A stretch of DNA of 64,000 nt, taken from positions 62,001 to 126,000 of the forward strand of contig NZ_AUJP01000004.1 of the NCBI RefSeq assembly GCF_000424285.1, given 5' to 3'. This document shows positions 53,970-63,531 of the stretch, piece by piece (positions within the stretch are counted from its first letter, which is position 1; each line of letters starts with the position of its first letter). This DNA is from Butyrivibrio sp. MB2005. GTDB taxonomy: Bacteria > Bacillota > Clostridia > Lachnospirales > Lachnospiraceae. Made by a program: the position numbers and the translations under genes. The notes beneath the pieces are model-generated. The model made no database searches. It was not told the origin of the DNA and saw nothing but the letters and a program-made list of their open reading frames with translations.

Positions 53970-55655
53970 ATGGCATCTTTAATGGGAAGTTTATACATAG
54001 GCGCATCCGGAATACAGACATCACAGTCTGCTCTTAATACCACAGCGCATAATATGGCAAATATAGATACCGAAGGTTATACAAGACAGCAGGTATCACA
54101 GGGCACAAGACCCTATATTACCACCGAGAAGGATCACAGAGTCATCGCCTGGAAACAGACAGGCCTTGGTGTTGTTTACAATAACTGTAAGCAGGTCAGA
54201 AGCTATTTCCTGGATCAGAGCTACAGGCAGGAAACAGGAAGAGAATCTTTCTATGATGTCTCAGTTACTACCCTTGAAGAAATTGAAGATCAGCTCCAGG
54301 AGATGAACGGCAACGAGTTTGCAGAATCTCTTAATGATCTGTGGGTTGCTGTACAGGAGCTTAGTAAGGATCCTACCTCCGCTGTAAATCAGAGCATGAT
54401 GGTAACAAGAGCAAATGAGTTCATCACAAGAGCTCAGAGCGTATATGAAGGCCTTACCAATTATCAGGACAACATGGATAAGACTATTCCTGATCTGGTG
54501 GAAGAGATTAACAAGATCGGCGACAGAATAAAGGATCTGAATCTTCAGATTGTTGAGATAGAGTCAGGACATCAGGAACATGCCAACGACCTTAGAGATG
54601 AGAGAAATCTTCTTCTCGATAAGCTGGGTGAGATGGGCCGCATAAGTTATTACGAGGATGTTTTCGGAAACGTTCTTGTACAGTTTGAAGGCACTCAGTT
54701 TGTAACAACAGACCATGTAAATCACATGGCTTGCGATAACGTACTTACCGCTGACAAAGGCGGAAGCCCTGTAAATTACAATACTCCTTATTGGGAATTT
54801 GCAGCAAAGAAGGAATTCAACACAGTCAAAGGTGAGTGGGAAGTTACAGATATAAGAGGTGCTAAGGTTTACGACCTTACACAGACAATCGCAACTTCCA
54901 TGAATACAGATATAGGAAAGCTTAGATCAACACTCCTTGCAAGAGGCGATCATCACGCAACATACCATGATATATCAGATGACTCAACCGGATCATTCTA
55001 CAACAAGAACATTGCTCAGTCAGTGATCATGAATGTGGAAGCAGAATTCGATCAGATGGTAAAGAACATCTGTCAGGCCATAAATAAGATATACGAAGAA
55101 GCAGGAAGTAATCCCGTAAACCTTGGACAGGTGGAAGGCAACGCTTCAGATTATGATCTTTTCAAAGTACTTAATGAAGAAGATTGTCTCAACTACGACA
55201 TAGATGAAAATCATCTGGCAGGAGAAAACCGTAAGGGATATATAATCACCAATTTGGGCGTAAATCCCATGTATATGGAAGAGCCCACATCCATGAAATT
55301 CATTTTAGAGGATGGAAGCGAGGATAATGATACCGTTGAAAAGCTAAAGAAAGCATTCACAACGGCCGATTACTTAATAAATCCAAATGTAGCAACAAAA
55401 ACAGATTTCCTTGGATATTACAACATGCTGGTGAGCCAGGTTGCAAACTCAGGTGATGTTTACAAGGGAATCAGAGAAAATCAGGAACTTACAGTTGATG
55501 CAGTTGAAAATGCCAGGGAGCAGATCGTTGGAGTATCAAGTGATGAAGAGCTTGAATTCATGATTGAATTCCAAAACGCATTTAATGCATCCAGCAGATA
55601 CATAAATGTAGTAAGCGAAATGCTTGAGCATGTCGTAACAGCACTTGGTTCATAA
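53970..55655 (+). CDS. flgK: Flagellar hook-associated protein 1 (FlgK), copy 1
   Basis: A 561-residue hook-associated protein. The N-terminal rod/hook motif ASGIQTSQSALNTTAHNMANIDTEGYTRQ and the C-terminal SSDEELEFMIEFQNAFNASSRYINVVSEMLEHVV are the conserved helices that assemble in FlgK. The middle (about 250-480) is variable and outward-facing. It forms the junction between hook and filament. A second, longer FlgK gene follows 25 bases later. It has its own sigma-28 promoter; GGAGG lies before the ATG. Confidence 0.93.
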   Translation: MASLMGSLYIGASGIQTSQSALNTTAHNMANIDTEGYTRQQVSQGTRPYITTEKDHRVIAWKQTGLGVVYNNCKQVRSYFLDQSYRQETGRESFYDVSVTTLEEIEDQLQEMNGNEFAESLNDLWVAVQELSKDPTSAVNQSMMVTRANEFITRAQSVYEGLTNYQDNMDKTIPDLVEEINKIGDRIKDLNLQIVEIESGHQEHANDLRDERNLLLDKLGEMGRISYYEDVFGNVLVQFEGTQFVTTDHVNHMACDNVLTADKGGSPVNYNTPYWEFAAKKEFNTVKGEWEVTDIRGAKVYDLTQTIATSMNTDIGKLRSTLLARGDHHATYHDISDDSTGSFYNKNIAQSVIMNVEAEFDQMVKNICQAINKIYEEAGSNPVNLGQVEGNASDYDLFKVLNEEDCLNYDIDENHLAGENRKGYIITNLGVNPMYMEEPTSMKFILEDGSEDNDTVEKLKKAFTTADYLINPNVATKTDFLGYYNMLVSQVANSGDVYKGIRENQELTVDAVENAREQIVGVSSDEELEFMIEFQNAFNASSRYINVVSEMLEHVVTALGS

Positions 55656-55680
55656 AACCTTCCTAAGAAAGGAATAGTCT

Positions 55681-57537
55681 ATGCCTTCAACTTTTTTTGG
55701 ATTAAACATTGCAGCATCGGGACTAAGAGCAGCTAATGCAGCACTTAATACCACTGCCAATAATATTGCAAATGCAAATACGGATAGCTATTCCCGTCAG
55801 AAGGTAGATCAGCAGGCATCCGATGCGCTGAGAGTTTTTACCACTTACGGAACAGCAGGTGCCGGAGTAGATACCATCGCCATAGAGAGAGTCAGAGATG
55901 AGTTCTATGACAATAAGTACAGAGATAATGAATCCCTTCTTGGAAGAGTAAGCCAGAGAAATTACTTTAATCAGCTTACCGAGCAATATTTAAAGGATGA
56001 TGGAACTACAGGATTCTCAAGTCTGTTCTCTAAAATGGAATCAGCACTTCAGGATGTTATGAAGGCATCCGGAACCGCAGAATCAAAGGCGACTTTTGTT
56101 TCATCAGTTGCTCAGATTACAGATTATTTTAATCATATGTCCACATCTCTTCAGAATCTTCAGAATGATATAAACCAGGAGATAAAGATGAACTGCGATA
56201 CCATAAACTCATACGCAGCTCAGATATGTTCACTTAACGAACAGATCAATGTCATCGAGATGCAGGGATCAAAAGCAAATGAGCTTAGAGATCAAAGAGA
56301 TGAGCTTCTTGATAAGCTCTCCAAGATTGTAGAAATCGATGTGTCTGAGACAAAGGTCGTAGACGTGAATCAGCCTGAAAGAGAAACCGGTGCGACAAGA
56401 CTTCGCGTAACGATCGCAGGCGGACAGCAGCTTCTTGATACAAATGCATACAGAAAGCTTATATGCGAAGCCAGAGAAGCAAATGAGAATGTAAATCAAA
56501 GTGATCTTGTAGGTCTTTATGATATTAAATGGGCACCATCAAATTACAAAGACGGCGATAATACATCCAAGTTTGATGTATTCGATCTCGACAATAAACT
56601 CATTGGAGGAGAGCTTCAGGGGCTTATCGATATGAGAGAGGGTAATAACAACTTCTACTTCAATGGCGAAGTTGTTAAAGCCATAAAGGATGATCGGACC
56701 GGTGTTACAACAGTAACAATCAAGGTAACGGATCCTGATCTGATGGATATGAATAAGTGTACACTTCCCGCTGCAGGTAAGCTGGAGGTTGCAAGTAAGA
56801 TCTATTCCTACGAGGAATGGGCTTATGACGGCGGAGATACCTATACATTCAAGCTGACACCTGAGTCTACCAGATCAACCATCCCTCCCACAGGAAGGAC
56901 CGCACAGGTAGGCGGAGCATTTGATTATCAGGGCATCCCATATTACATGCAGCAGATGAACGACTGGATCAGAAGATTTTCTGCAAGTGTTAATGACATT
57001 ATGACAAAGGGTTATACCTCTGATTCGCTGGAAGGTCAGTACATTCTGACAGGTACCAGCAACATGGATTCAAGTGCACAGTTTTCCTATGAATCCCTTA
57101 CAACCCTTTCCAACAACAAGGGATATTACGAGATTACAGCAGGTAATTTTGTAGTAGCAAGAGAAGTAAAAGCAAACGCCTCTCTTCTTGCAACCAAGAT
57201 GGATGTAACGGAAGGCGAATCAGAATATCTGAACATCAAGCATTTGTATGAGTACCTTACAAAAGAAGAGATGTTCAGAGGAGCAACAAGCGGAGAGTTC
57301 CTTGATAAGGTTCTCGGAGATGTGGCTCTTAATACAAGTAATTCCACAACCTTGGAAGAGACTTATACAGCACTGGAGAATACTATCCAGAATCAGAGAC
57401 TTTCGGTTATGGGCGTTGACTCAGACGAAGAAGCATCAGCACTTGTTCAGTTTGAGCATTCATACACACTTAACTCGAAGATGATTAACACTCTTACAAA
57501 AGTCTACGACAGACTGATCCTGGAAACAGGAGTATAA
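55681..57537 (+). CDS. flgK: Flagellar hook-associated protein 1 (FlgK), copy 2
   Basis: A 618-residue second FlgK. It has the full N-terminal motif ASGLRAANAALNTTANNIANANTDSYSRQ and the C-terminal DSDEEASALVQFEHSYTLNSKMINTLTKVYDRL. The centre (about 225-480) differs in sequence and is longer than in copy 1. The ends match the family, so both could be functional; they may form alternative or mixed junctions, or one may serve a different filament. AAGGAA precedes the ATG. No separate promoter is seen. Confidence 0.92.
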   Translation: MPSTFFGLNIAASGLRAANAALNTTANNIANANTDSYSRQKVDQQASDALRVFTTYGTAGAGVDTIAIERVRDEFYDNKYRDNESLLGRVSQRNYFNQLTEQYLKDDGTTGFSSLFSKMESALQDVMKASGTAESKATFVSSVAQITDYFNHMSTSLQNLQNDINQEIKMNCDTINSYAAQICSLNEQINVIEMQGSKANELRDQRDELLDKLSKIVEIDVSETKVVDVNQPERETGATRLRVTIAGGQQLLDTNAYRKLICEAREANENVNQSDLVGLYDIKWAPSNYKDGDNTSKFDVFDLDNKLIGGELQGLIDMREGNNNFYFNGEVVKAIKDDRTGVTTVTIKVTDPDLMDMNKCTLPAAGKLEVASKIYSYEEWAYDGGDTYTFKLTPESTRSTIPPTGRTAQVGGAFDYQGIPYYMQQMNDWIRRFSASVNDIMTKGYTSDSLEGQYILTGTSNMDSSAQFSYESLTTLSNNKGYYEITAGNFVVAREVKANASLLATKMDVTEGESEYLNIKHLYEYLTKEEMFRGATSGEFLDKVLGDVALNTSNSTTLEETYTALENTIQNQRLSVMGVDSDEEASALVQFEHSYTLNSKMINTLTKVYDRLILETGV

Positions 57538-57554
57538 AGTAATAACTAAATGCC

Positions 57555-57626
57555 GGACAGGGAGCGTCAGGTAATAGCTTATGCGGACAGATCGGAAAGG
57601 ATTCGTGATTCATTCGCACAAGAGGA
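57555..57626 (+). promoter_or_regulatory. GGA-rich leader of flgL, candidate CsrA target
   Basis: The 95 bases before flgL contain six GGA triplets (57555, 57561, 57585, 57594, 57599, 57624), two of them in the repeat GGACAG, and the last in the Shine-Dalgarno GAGGA. CsrA binds GGA in leaders and blocks ribosomes. CsrA and FliW are encoded 2-3 kb downstream. Binding is inferred. Confidence 0.5.
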
Positions 57627-57632
57627 AAAACC

Positions 57633-59738
57633 ATGAGAATCACCAACAAGATCATGAGCAACAACTCCCTTTACAACATCAACAATAACAAGGTGGCTGA
57701 GGATGAAGTAAATACTCAGATGGCTACAGGCAAAAAGATAAATCGTCCTTCAGATGATCCTGTTATTGCAATAAGGTCTTTGAGACTGAGATCAACAGTC
57801 ACTCAGCTTGATCAGTATTATCAGAAAAATTCAAAGGATGCAAAGAGCTGGATGGACGTAACTGAGGATGCACTTTCAACAGTTACGGAGGTACTTACTG
57901 ATGCCATTCAGCAGGCCACAAGGGGAGCCAACAAGGATCTTACAATGGACGATCTTGAGACCATAATCACTCAGCTTAATGCTCTTTCCAAGGAGTATTA
58001 TTCTACCGGTAATGTGGATTTCGCAGGAAGATATATTTTCACAGGATATCGCACAGATACCACACTCTCCTATGATGGTCCCACAACCGAGACTTTCTCA
58101 GACATCAACGATGAGTTCAATGCAGAGGACATCAATAAGTCCATAAGAACACTGAATCTTCAGTATCTTGATGCAGGAAATGTTCTTGAAACTCCTTACG
58201 AGGGACTTTATACAAATTCAAACACTGAAAATGACATCCACCAGATAGAGGTGGGACGAGTAAGACTTTCCTATGACAACCTTGATTATACAGTTGGTGA
58301 CGGACATACAGCGCAGCTTAAGTTCAGAGAAAATCTCACTCAGACCGCAACATCATCAATAACAGATACAGATCTTACATATTTTGATCTCACTTTTGTT
58401 AATGCAGATGGTGAGGAACAGAAGGCATATATTCCTCTTTCCAACGAATATACAGTTACAATCGGGGACTATACATACACAGCAGAATATGCCAGCAAAA
58501 GACATCCTGAGAGGGGCTATATTCTGAATGTAACTGATAACAGGACCTATGATATTTATCAGTTTGAAGTAAGTAAGGACGGAGTTCTCACAGATGATGA
58601 CGGAGATGGCAATGTAGATGTTCCCGAAGGTATTCAGCAGGCTATAGTATCAATGCCTTCAACAAGTATCTCAACCCTGGCTTTTTCAGACGGAGAAAAT
58701 ACATCTGTTACAGTACCTCTTCTTGGACCTGTTGGTCAGCAGTACAAGGTTGAAACAGACCATGGATTTATGGTTACGGTAAACGGTGATGGAACCTACA
58801 CAGTCACCAAGGATACAGATGATGATGAAAACGGTAACCGCACCAGGACAGTTCTTCAGGTAACCGGCAACGGCAGTATGCATTCCTCATATACAGAGAC
58901 CACCATTGAGATAGATTCCAAGCATATAATCTACAGCACATCAACAGAAGATGAGATAGATGCAGCTTACAAGGATCTTACAAATGATGATACAGGAACC
59001 GTTGTATATCTGAATGCCAAGACAGGAGAAGTCCTTCTTAATGATCAGTTAAAAGAAAAGCTCGCTTCACTTCCTTTCATCAAAAATGCCAATTCCATAG
59101 ATGTGGTATATGACAAAAAGGAATGGCTTGAAGGTGATATCAGACCTCAGAACCTGTTTGCTTGTGTAGATAGCAACGGCGTCATTTACAATGGCGGTTC
59201 AAGTGATCATGAGATCCAGTATGATGTCGGATATGCTCAGAAGATCACAATAAATACCACGGCGACATCAGTTTTTACAACCACAATGAAGAGAGATGTG
59301 TACGATCTTACTCAGATGGCGTCAAACATTAAAGTCGTTAACACTACGATGAAGACGCTTAAGGAAAAGCTTGAAACTATCACCGATGCAAAGGAGAGAA
59401 GGGCGGTTCAGAACGAGATAGATGCCTGCCAGAAATCCTATGATTATCTCAGACAGAATATTCAGGAGGAGTTTGAGCACAAGATATCCAGCATCCAGAA
59501 AGCTCTTGATATAGCAAACGTTGCAGTAACAGACAACGGTGCAAGAAGTAAGAGACTTGAGCTTATAGATACAAGACTTCAGGATCAGACAACAACCTTC
59601 AAGACACTTCAGTCAGACAACGAGGATGCGGATCTTGCAGAGACGGCAACCAAGCTTGCAACCGCTCAGCTGACCTATCAGGCAGCGCTTATGGCAACAG
59701 GAAAAATCAGCAAGGATTCACTGATGAACTATATTTAA
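57633..59738 (+). CDS. flgL: Flagellar hook-associated protein 3 (FlgL), unusually long
   Basis: A 701-residue FlgL; typical ones have about 300. The N-terminal flagellin-like region MRITNKIMSNNSLYNINNNK, QMATGKKINRPSDDP and the C-terminal SDNEDADLAETATKLATAQLTYQAALMATGKI are conserved and form the inner core. Between them (about 150-550) lies a large beta-rich, acidic outward domain. FlgL joins FlgK to the flagellin filament. GAGGA precedes the ATG in a GGA-rich leader. Confidence 0.93.
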   Translation: MRITNKIMSNNSLYNINNNKVAEDEVNTQMATGKKINRPSDDPVIAIRSLRLRSTVTQLDQYYQKNSKDAKSWMDVTEDALSTVTEVLTDAIQQATRGANKDLTMDDLETIITQLNALSKEYYSTGNVDFAGRYIFTGYRTDTTLSYDGPTTETFSDINDEFNAEDINKSIRTLNLQYLDAGNVLETPYEGLYTNSNTENDIHQIEVGRVRLSYDNLDYTVGDGHTAQLKFRENLTQTATSSITDTDLTYFDLTFVNADGEEQKAYIPLSNEYTVTIGDYTYTAEYASKRHPERGYILNVTDNRTYDIYQFEVSKDGVLTDDDGDGNVDVPEGIQQAIVSMPSTSISTLAFSDGENTSVTVPLLGPVGQQYKVETDHGFMVTVNGDGTYTVTKDTDDDENGNRTRTVLQVTGNGSMHSSYTETTIEIDSKHIIYSTSTEDEIDAAYKDLTNDDTGTVVYLNAKTGEVLLNDQLKEKLASLPFIKNANSIDVVYDKKEWLEGDIRPQNLFACVDSNGVIYNGGSSDHEIQYDVGYAQKITINTTATSVFTTTMKRDVYDLTQMASNIKVVNTTMKTLKEKLETITDAKERRAVQNEIDACQKSYDYLRQNIQEEFEHKISSIQKALDIANVAVTDNGARSKRLELIDTRLQDQTTTFKTLQSDNEDADLAETATKLATAQLTYQAALMATGKISKDSLMNYI

Positions 59739-59820
59739 TCCTTGCTAAAAATCGCTAATTTTACTACAATAAATAGTAGGTGTTTTTACTGCTCACATTT
59801 CGATATGGAGGGGTATCAAA

Positions 59821-60282
59821 ATGAAATTAATAACCAGAATTTTCGGAGCAATTGAGATTGAAGACGACAAGATCATTACATTTCCGAAGGGTATTATCGG
59901 TTTCCCCGATATGACTCTGTTTGCTCTTATGCATGATAAGGACAAAGATTCAAACGCCATCAGATGGTTGCAGTCATTGGATGATCCGGTTTTTGCAATG
60001 CCTGTTATGGATCCGCTTTATGTAAAGCCTGATTTCAATCCGGGAGTAAGCGAGGAGGTCATTCAGGATCTTCTTCCCATGGCTGATGAGGATATGCTTG
60101 TACTTGTAACTGTTACAGTACCGCAGGATCTCACCAAGATGACTGTTAATTTAAAGGGACCTATTATTATCAATTCAGACAGCCGAGTTGCTGCTCAGGT
60201 AATTATTGACGATGATGATTATCCAGTAAAATACCCTATATATGATTATCTACAGAAGCAGAAAGAACAGGCCGGTAAATAA
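59821..60282 (+). CDS. fliW: Flagellar assembly factor FliW
   Basis: A 153-residue FliW. Family patterns are FGAIEIEDDKIITFPKGIIGFPD and LTVNLKGPIIIN-type strand MTVNLKGPIIINSDSRVAAQV. FliW binds flagellin and, when free, binds CsrA and lifts its block on flagellin translation. It is the gene directly before csrA, as in most Firmicutes. GGAGGGG precedes the ATG. Confidence 0.96.
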   Translation: MKLITRIFGAIEIEDDKIITFPKGIIGFPDMTLFALMHDKDKDSNAIRWLQSLDDPVFAMPVMDPLYVKPDFNPGVSEEVIQDLLPMADEDMLVLVTVTVPQDLTKMTVNLKGPIIINSDSRVAAQVIIDDDDYPVKYPIYDYLQKQKEQAGK

Positions 60283-60335
60283 GACATTGTATCTGCGAGG
60301 GGAAAAGGTAGAAAAAATAAGAAAAGAGGGTTAAT

Positions 60336-60554
60336 ATGTTAGCATTATCTAGAAAAAAGAACGAGTCAATCATCGTTAATAACAATATAGAGATCACTAT
60401 ACTGGATATCAGGGGAGACCAGGTAAAAATCGGAATTGCCGCACCTAAAGAAGTTCCGATCTATCGTAAGGAGGTTTATCTCCAGATTCAGGCTGAGAAT
60501 GAGGCAGCTACCAATGTGGATGGAATCTCCGCACTTGCCGATCTTCTTAAATAA
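60336..60554 (+). CDS. csrA: Carbon storage regulator CsrA
   Basis: A 72-residue CsrA: MLALSRKKNESIIVNNNIEITILDIRGDQVKIGI and PKEVPIYRKEVYLQI are the RNA-binding strands, followed by a helix and a tail. It represses translation of flagellin-type mRNAs by binding GGA sites. FliW, encoded upstream, is its antagonist. A terminator follows. Confidence 0.97.
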   Translation: MLALSRKKNESIIVNNNIEITILDIRGDQVKIGIAAPKEVPIYRKEVYLQIQAENEAATNVDGISALADLLK

Positions 60555-60577
60555 ACTTAATACAAAATTGCTTACAG

Positions 60578-60613
60578 GAGCTTTGGGGAAGTTTTTCTCA
60601 AAGCTCTTTTTTA
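60578..60613 (+). terminator. Terminator after csrA
   Basis: GAGCTTTG (60578-60585) pairs with CAAAGCTC (60599-60606), loop of 13 bases, followed by seven T. It closes the flgM-csrA unit. Confidence 0.85.
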
Positions 60614-60666
60614 TACCATCAAATATTTACTTAGGATAAACATTTTATTAAATTTTCATAACATGC

Positions 60667-60693
60667 TAAATATCCGTAATCCATATCCGATAT
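60667..60693 (+). promoter_or_regulatory. Sigma-28 promoter of the flaG-fliD-fliS unit
   Basis: TAAA (60667-60670), 15 bases, TCCGATAT (60686-60693), identical in its -10 half to the flgK promoter. It has a leader of about 100 bases to flaG that includes two GGA triplets and the Shine-Dalgarno AAGGAGG. Confidence 0.85.
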
Positions 60694-60796
60694 AATTGAT
60701 AGAAGAGACTACAACTATGCGCAATTATGCATAGCTTGAACAAAAGAAGTGCGGATAAGGATAGCCGCTTTAAGATGACACAAGGAGGTGAAAGAG

Positions 60797-61261
60797 ATGG
60801 CTATGGAAGCTATTAGCAATGTGGGAGCTGTATCACAGATCCCCGAAATCCAAAAGCAGGAGAGAGCTATACAGCCCGCTGATACCGGTGCACAGGGACA
60901 GGAACGCCCCGATCTGACTGTGGGAACACAGCCTGCTCAGAACGTTCAGCAGTCAAAACCTGACACACAGCAGAGTGAAGACAATGGATTCAGCTTTACT
61001 CCTACGAGGCAGGAAAGAACCAAGGAACAGATTGATGCGGAGAATAAGCGTGTCAAGGAAGCTATCAGCGAGATGAACAAGAAGATGTTCAACAACTCTG
61101 AAGCAGTCTTTGGTATCCACGAGGATACAAACCGTATCACTATCAAGATCGTGGATAAGACCACAAAGAAGACTATTAAGGAGCTGCCGCCTGAAAAGAC
61201 TCTCGATATGATAGCAAAAGCCTGGGAACTTGCAGGCCTTATGGTCGACGAAAGAGGTTAA
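60797..61261 (+). CDS. flaG: FlaG-family flagellar protein
   Basis: A 154-residue protein. The N-terminal two-thirds is disordered (Gln/Pro-rich); the C-terminal part with EAISEMNKKMFNNSEAVFGIHEDTNRITIKIVDK and KTIKELPPEKTLDMIAKAWE is the FlaG domain. FlaG proteins affect filament length and are usually encoded just before fliD, as here. GTG 60788 is possible but part of the AAGGAGGTG ribosome site; ATG 60797 is preferred. Confidence 0.9.
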   Translation: MAMEAISNVGAVSQIPEIQKQERAIQPADTGAQGQERPDLTVGTQPAQNVQQSKPDTQQSEDNGFSFTPTRQERTKEQIDAENKRVKEAISEMNKKMFNNSEAVFGIHEDTNRITIKIVDKTTKKTIKELPPEKTLDMIAKAWELAGLMVDERG

Positions 61262-61349
61262 TAACAAGCTTTTCTGAAAGTACGTTTTTTTAGTGCAAGG
61301 GGTATTTTGCGCTTAAATCAGGCAAAGGCCCCATGGAAAGGAGCAACTT

Positions 61350-63005
61350 ATGACCATGAGAATAACCGGACTTGCTTCCGGCCTGGATACAGAAAGTATC
61401 ATTACAGAGCTGACGAAAGTACAGTCCAATAAAGTTGATAAGATAAAAAGTGATCAGAAAAAGCATGATATGAAGATGGATAAGTGGAAGGAACTCAACA
61501 AGAAAGTTGTGAGCTTCTACAACAAGACACTTAGTAATCTCCGTTTTGATTCATCATATATCAAAAAGACAACAAGTGTGTCCAATGAAAGTGCAGTTAC
61601 AGTTTCAACTGACGGAACTGCTATGAACAGCAGTCAGAAACTATCTGTGGATAAACTTGCAAACAGTGCTTACCTGACAGGCGGGAAGATATCTTCTAAG
61701 ACAGGAGAACTTAAAGCTACCACTTCCATTACTAATCTTTCAGGTTATCCCGGAACCCCAGGGATTCATAAAGAAGCAGAGCTCGATGAAGAAGGTAATG
61801 TAGTTAAACCTGCTGTAACCGATGAAGATTACAGGGGAACAATAAGAATTAAGTTTGGCAAGGCTCCGGCAGAGGGTGAAGAAGATACCAGAGAATATGT
61901 GGATGTTAAAATAGATCCGGATAAATCTATTACTGAAGCCCTTGCAGAGCTTAAGCAGGCTAAATCTGCCAGCGGATATGGTATAAACGCCAGTCTGGAT
62001 GCGGGGCAGGGAAGAGTTTATGTAACTTCTACTGCAGAAGGAGAAGATGAAAGCTTTTCGATTGATTTTGACCATAGTGACATGAGAGTTGTAAGTGCAC
62101 TGGGGCTTGATTATGATACCAACGAAGATGCGATTCATACTGAAGGAGAAGATGCTCAGATAACATTAAATGGAGCAGTTTATACATCAAACAGCAATAC
62201 TTTTGATGTAAATGGGCTTACCATTACCGCAAAGCAGGTTGCATCTGACATAACGCTTCAGACAAAAGATGACACCAGTGGCATTTACGATATGGTAAAG
62301 AATTTCCTGAAAGAATATAACGACCTTATCGGTGAAATGTACACGCTTTATAATGCGGATGATGCCAAGGATTACGCTATACTCACCAAAGAGCAGAAGG
62401 ATGAGATGACTGATGATGAGATAGAGGATTGGAACAAGAAGATAGATGAAGGTCTTCTTGCAAAAGATCCTACTATTTTCAGAGCTATGACCGAGATGAA
62501 GAATATCATGATGCAATCCTTTGATTGGGGGGAGCTTGACTACAATAAGGAAAAGGATGAATGGGTTGAGGTAAAGACTTCTTTCTGGTCATTCCATATA
62601 GCTACTCCCGGATATTTTGAAGGCGAAGAAGCTGACAGAATGAAGTGGCATATATATGGTGATGAGGATGATGATTTTTCCAGCAGTAAAGAGGATAAGT
62701 TGAAAGCTAAGATCGAAAAGGATCCTGAACTTGTTCGCAAATTCTTTAAAACCATTTCATCTGATATGTATTCCAAACTTGGCGATCTTATGAAGTCAAC
62801 GGATTTCTCAAGCGCTTACACTTTGTATGAAGATAAGCAGATGAAGAAACAGGTTGATACATACAAGACTCAGCTTAAGGATGCTCAGGATAAACTGGGT
62901 AAGATGGAAGATAAATATTATGACAAGTTTGCTCAGATGGAAAAAGCTATGACAAAGCTTAATGAGCAGACAAGTTCCCTTTCGGGAATGCTAGGAACAG
63001 GCTGA
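61350..63005 (+). CDS. fliD: Flagellar cap protein FliD
   Basis: A 551-residue FliD (HAP2). The N-terminal motif RITGLASGLDTESIITELTKVQSNKVDKI and the C-terminal helix with YKTQLKDAQDKLGKMEDKYYDKFAQMEKAMTKLNEQTSSLSGMLGT are clear. It forms the pentameric or related cap that folds flagellin at the tip. The domain order matches the family. AAGGAG lies seven bases before ATG 61350. FliS, the flagellin chaperone, follows. Confidence 0.95.
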   Translation: MTMRITGLASGLDTESIITELTKVQSNKVDKIKSDQKKHDMKMDKWKELNKKVVSFYNKTLSNLRFDSSYIKKTTSVSNESAVTVSTDGTAMNSSQKLSVDKLANSAYLTGGKISSKTGELKATTSITNLSGYPGTPGIHKEAELDEEGNVVKPAVTDEDYRGTIRIKFGKAPAEGEEDTREYVDVKIDPDKSITEALAELKQAKSASGYGINASLDAGQGRVYVTSTAEGEDESFSIDFDHSDMRVVSALGLDYDTNEDAIHTEGEDAQITLNGAVYTSNSNTFDVNGLTITAKQVASDITLQTKDDTSGIYDMVKNFLKEYNDLIGEMYTLYNADDAKDYAILTKEQKDEMTDDEIEDWNKKIDEGLLAKDPTIFRAMTEMKNIMMQSFDWGELDYNKEKDEWVEVKTSFWSFHIATPGYFEGEEADRMKWHIYGDEDDDFSSSKEDKLKAKIEKDPELVRKFFKTISSDMYSKLGDLMKSTDFSSAYTLYEDKQMKKQVDTYKTQLKDAQDKLGKMEDKYYDKFAQMEKAMTKLNEQTSSLSGMLGTG

Positions 63006-63058
63006 TGCTGTCAGATGTAAGAAAAGGTTATTAAGCACATACCACGGAGGTTAATTCT

Positions 63059-63493
63059 ATGCCTATTGCCAGAAATCCATACGCTAAGCAGATGAATCAA
63101 TACCAGAATACAAAGATCCAGATGGCTAAGCCGGAAGAGCTCACACTTATGCTCTATGATGGTGCCATTAAATTCTGCAATATTGCTATAATGGGACTAG
63201 AGGCTGATGATGAGAGAAAATTTACCACATATCTTCTTAAGGTGGAGAATATCGTTGATTATCTCAACAATACACTGGATATGAAATATCCTGTAGCAAA
63301 GGATTTTGAAAACGTATATAACTATCTTATGAAGAGACTAGTAGAGGCAGATCTTCACAGGGATGAGTCCATGGAAATCATGAATGAAGTTAACAAGCAT
63401 CTTCATACCATGAGAGATACCTGGGTTGACGCCATGAAGATCGCAAGGGGACAGATGCCGGCACCGGTGCCGCAGGGGGCTGCACCGGCCTAA
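63059..63493 (+). CDS. fliS: Flagellin export chaperone FliS
   Basis: A 144-residue FliS with YQNTKIQMAKPEELTLMLYDGAIKF at the N-terminus and helices to the end. It binds the C-terminus of flagellin and prevents premature assembly. The C-terminal tail is Ala/Pro-rich. CGGAGG is before the ATG. It follows fliD by 53 bases. Confidence 0.95.
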   Translation: MPIARNPYAKQMNQYQNTKIQMAKPEELTLMLYDGAIKFCNIAIMGLEADDERKFTTYLLKVENIVDYLNNTLDMKYPVAKDFENVYNYLMKRLVEADLHRDESMEIMNEVNKHLHTMRDTWVDAMKIARGQMPAPVPQGAAPA

Positions 63494-63531
63494 GGTAAAA
63501 ATATTAAGAAAAGGTAGTGGGGGAAAGAGAG

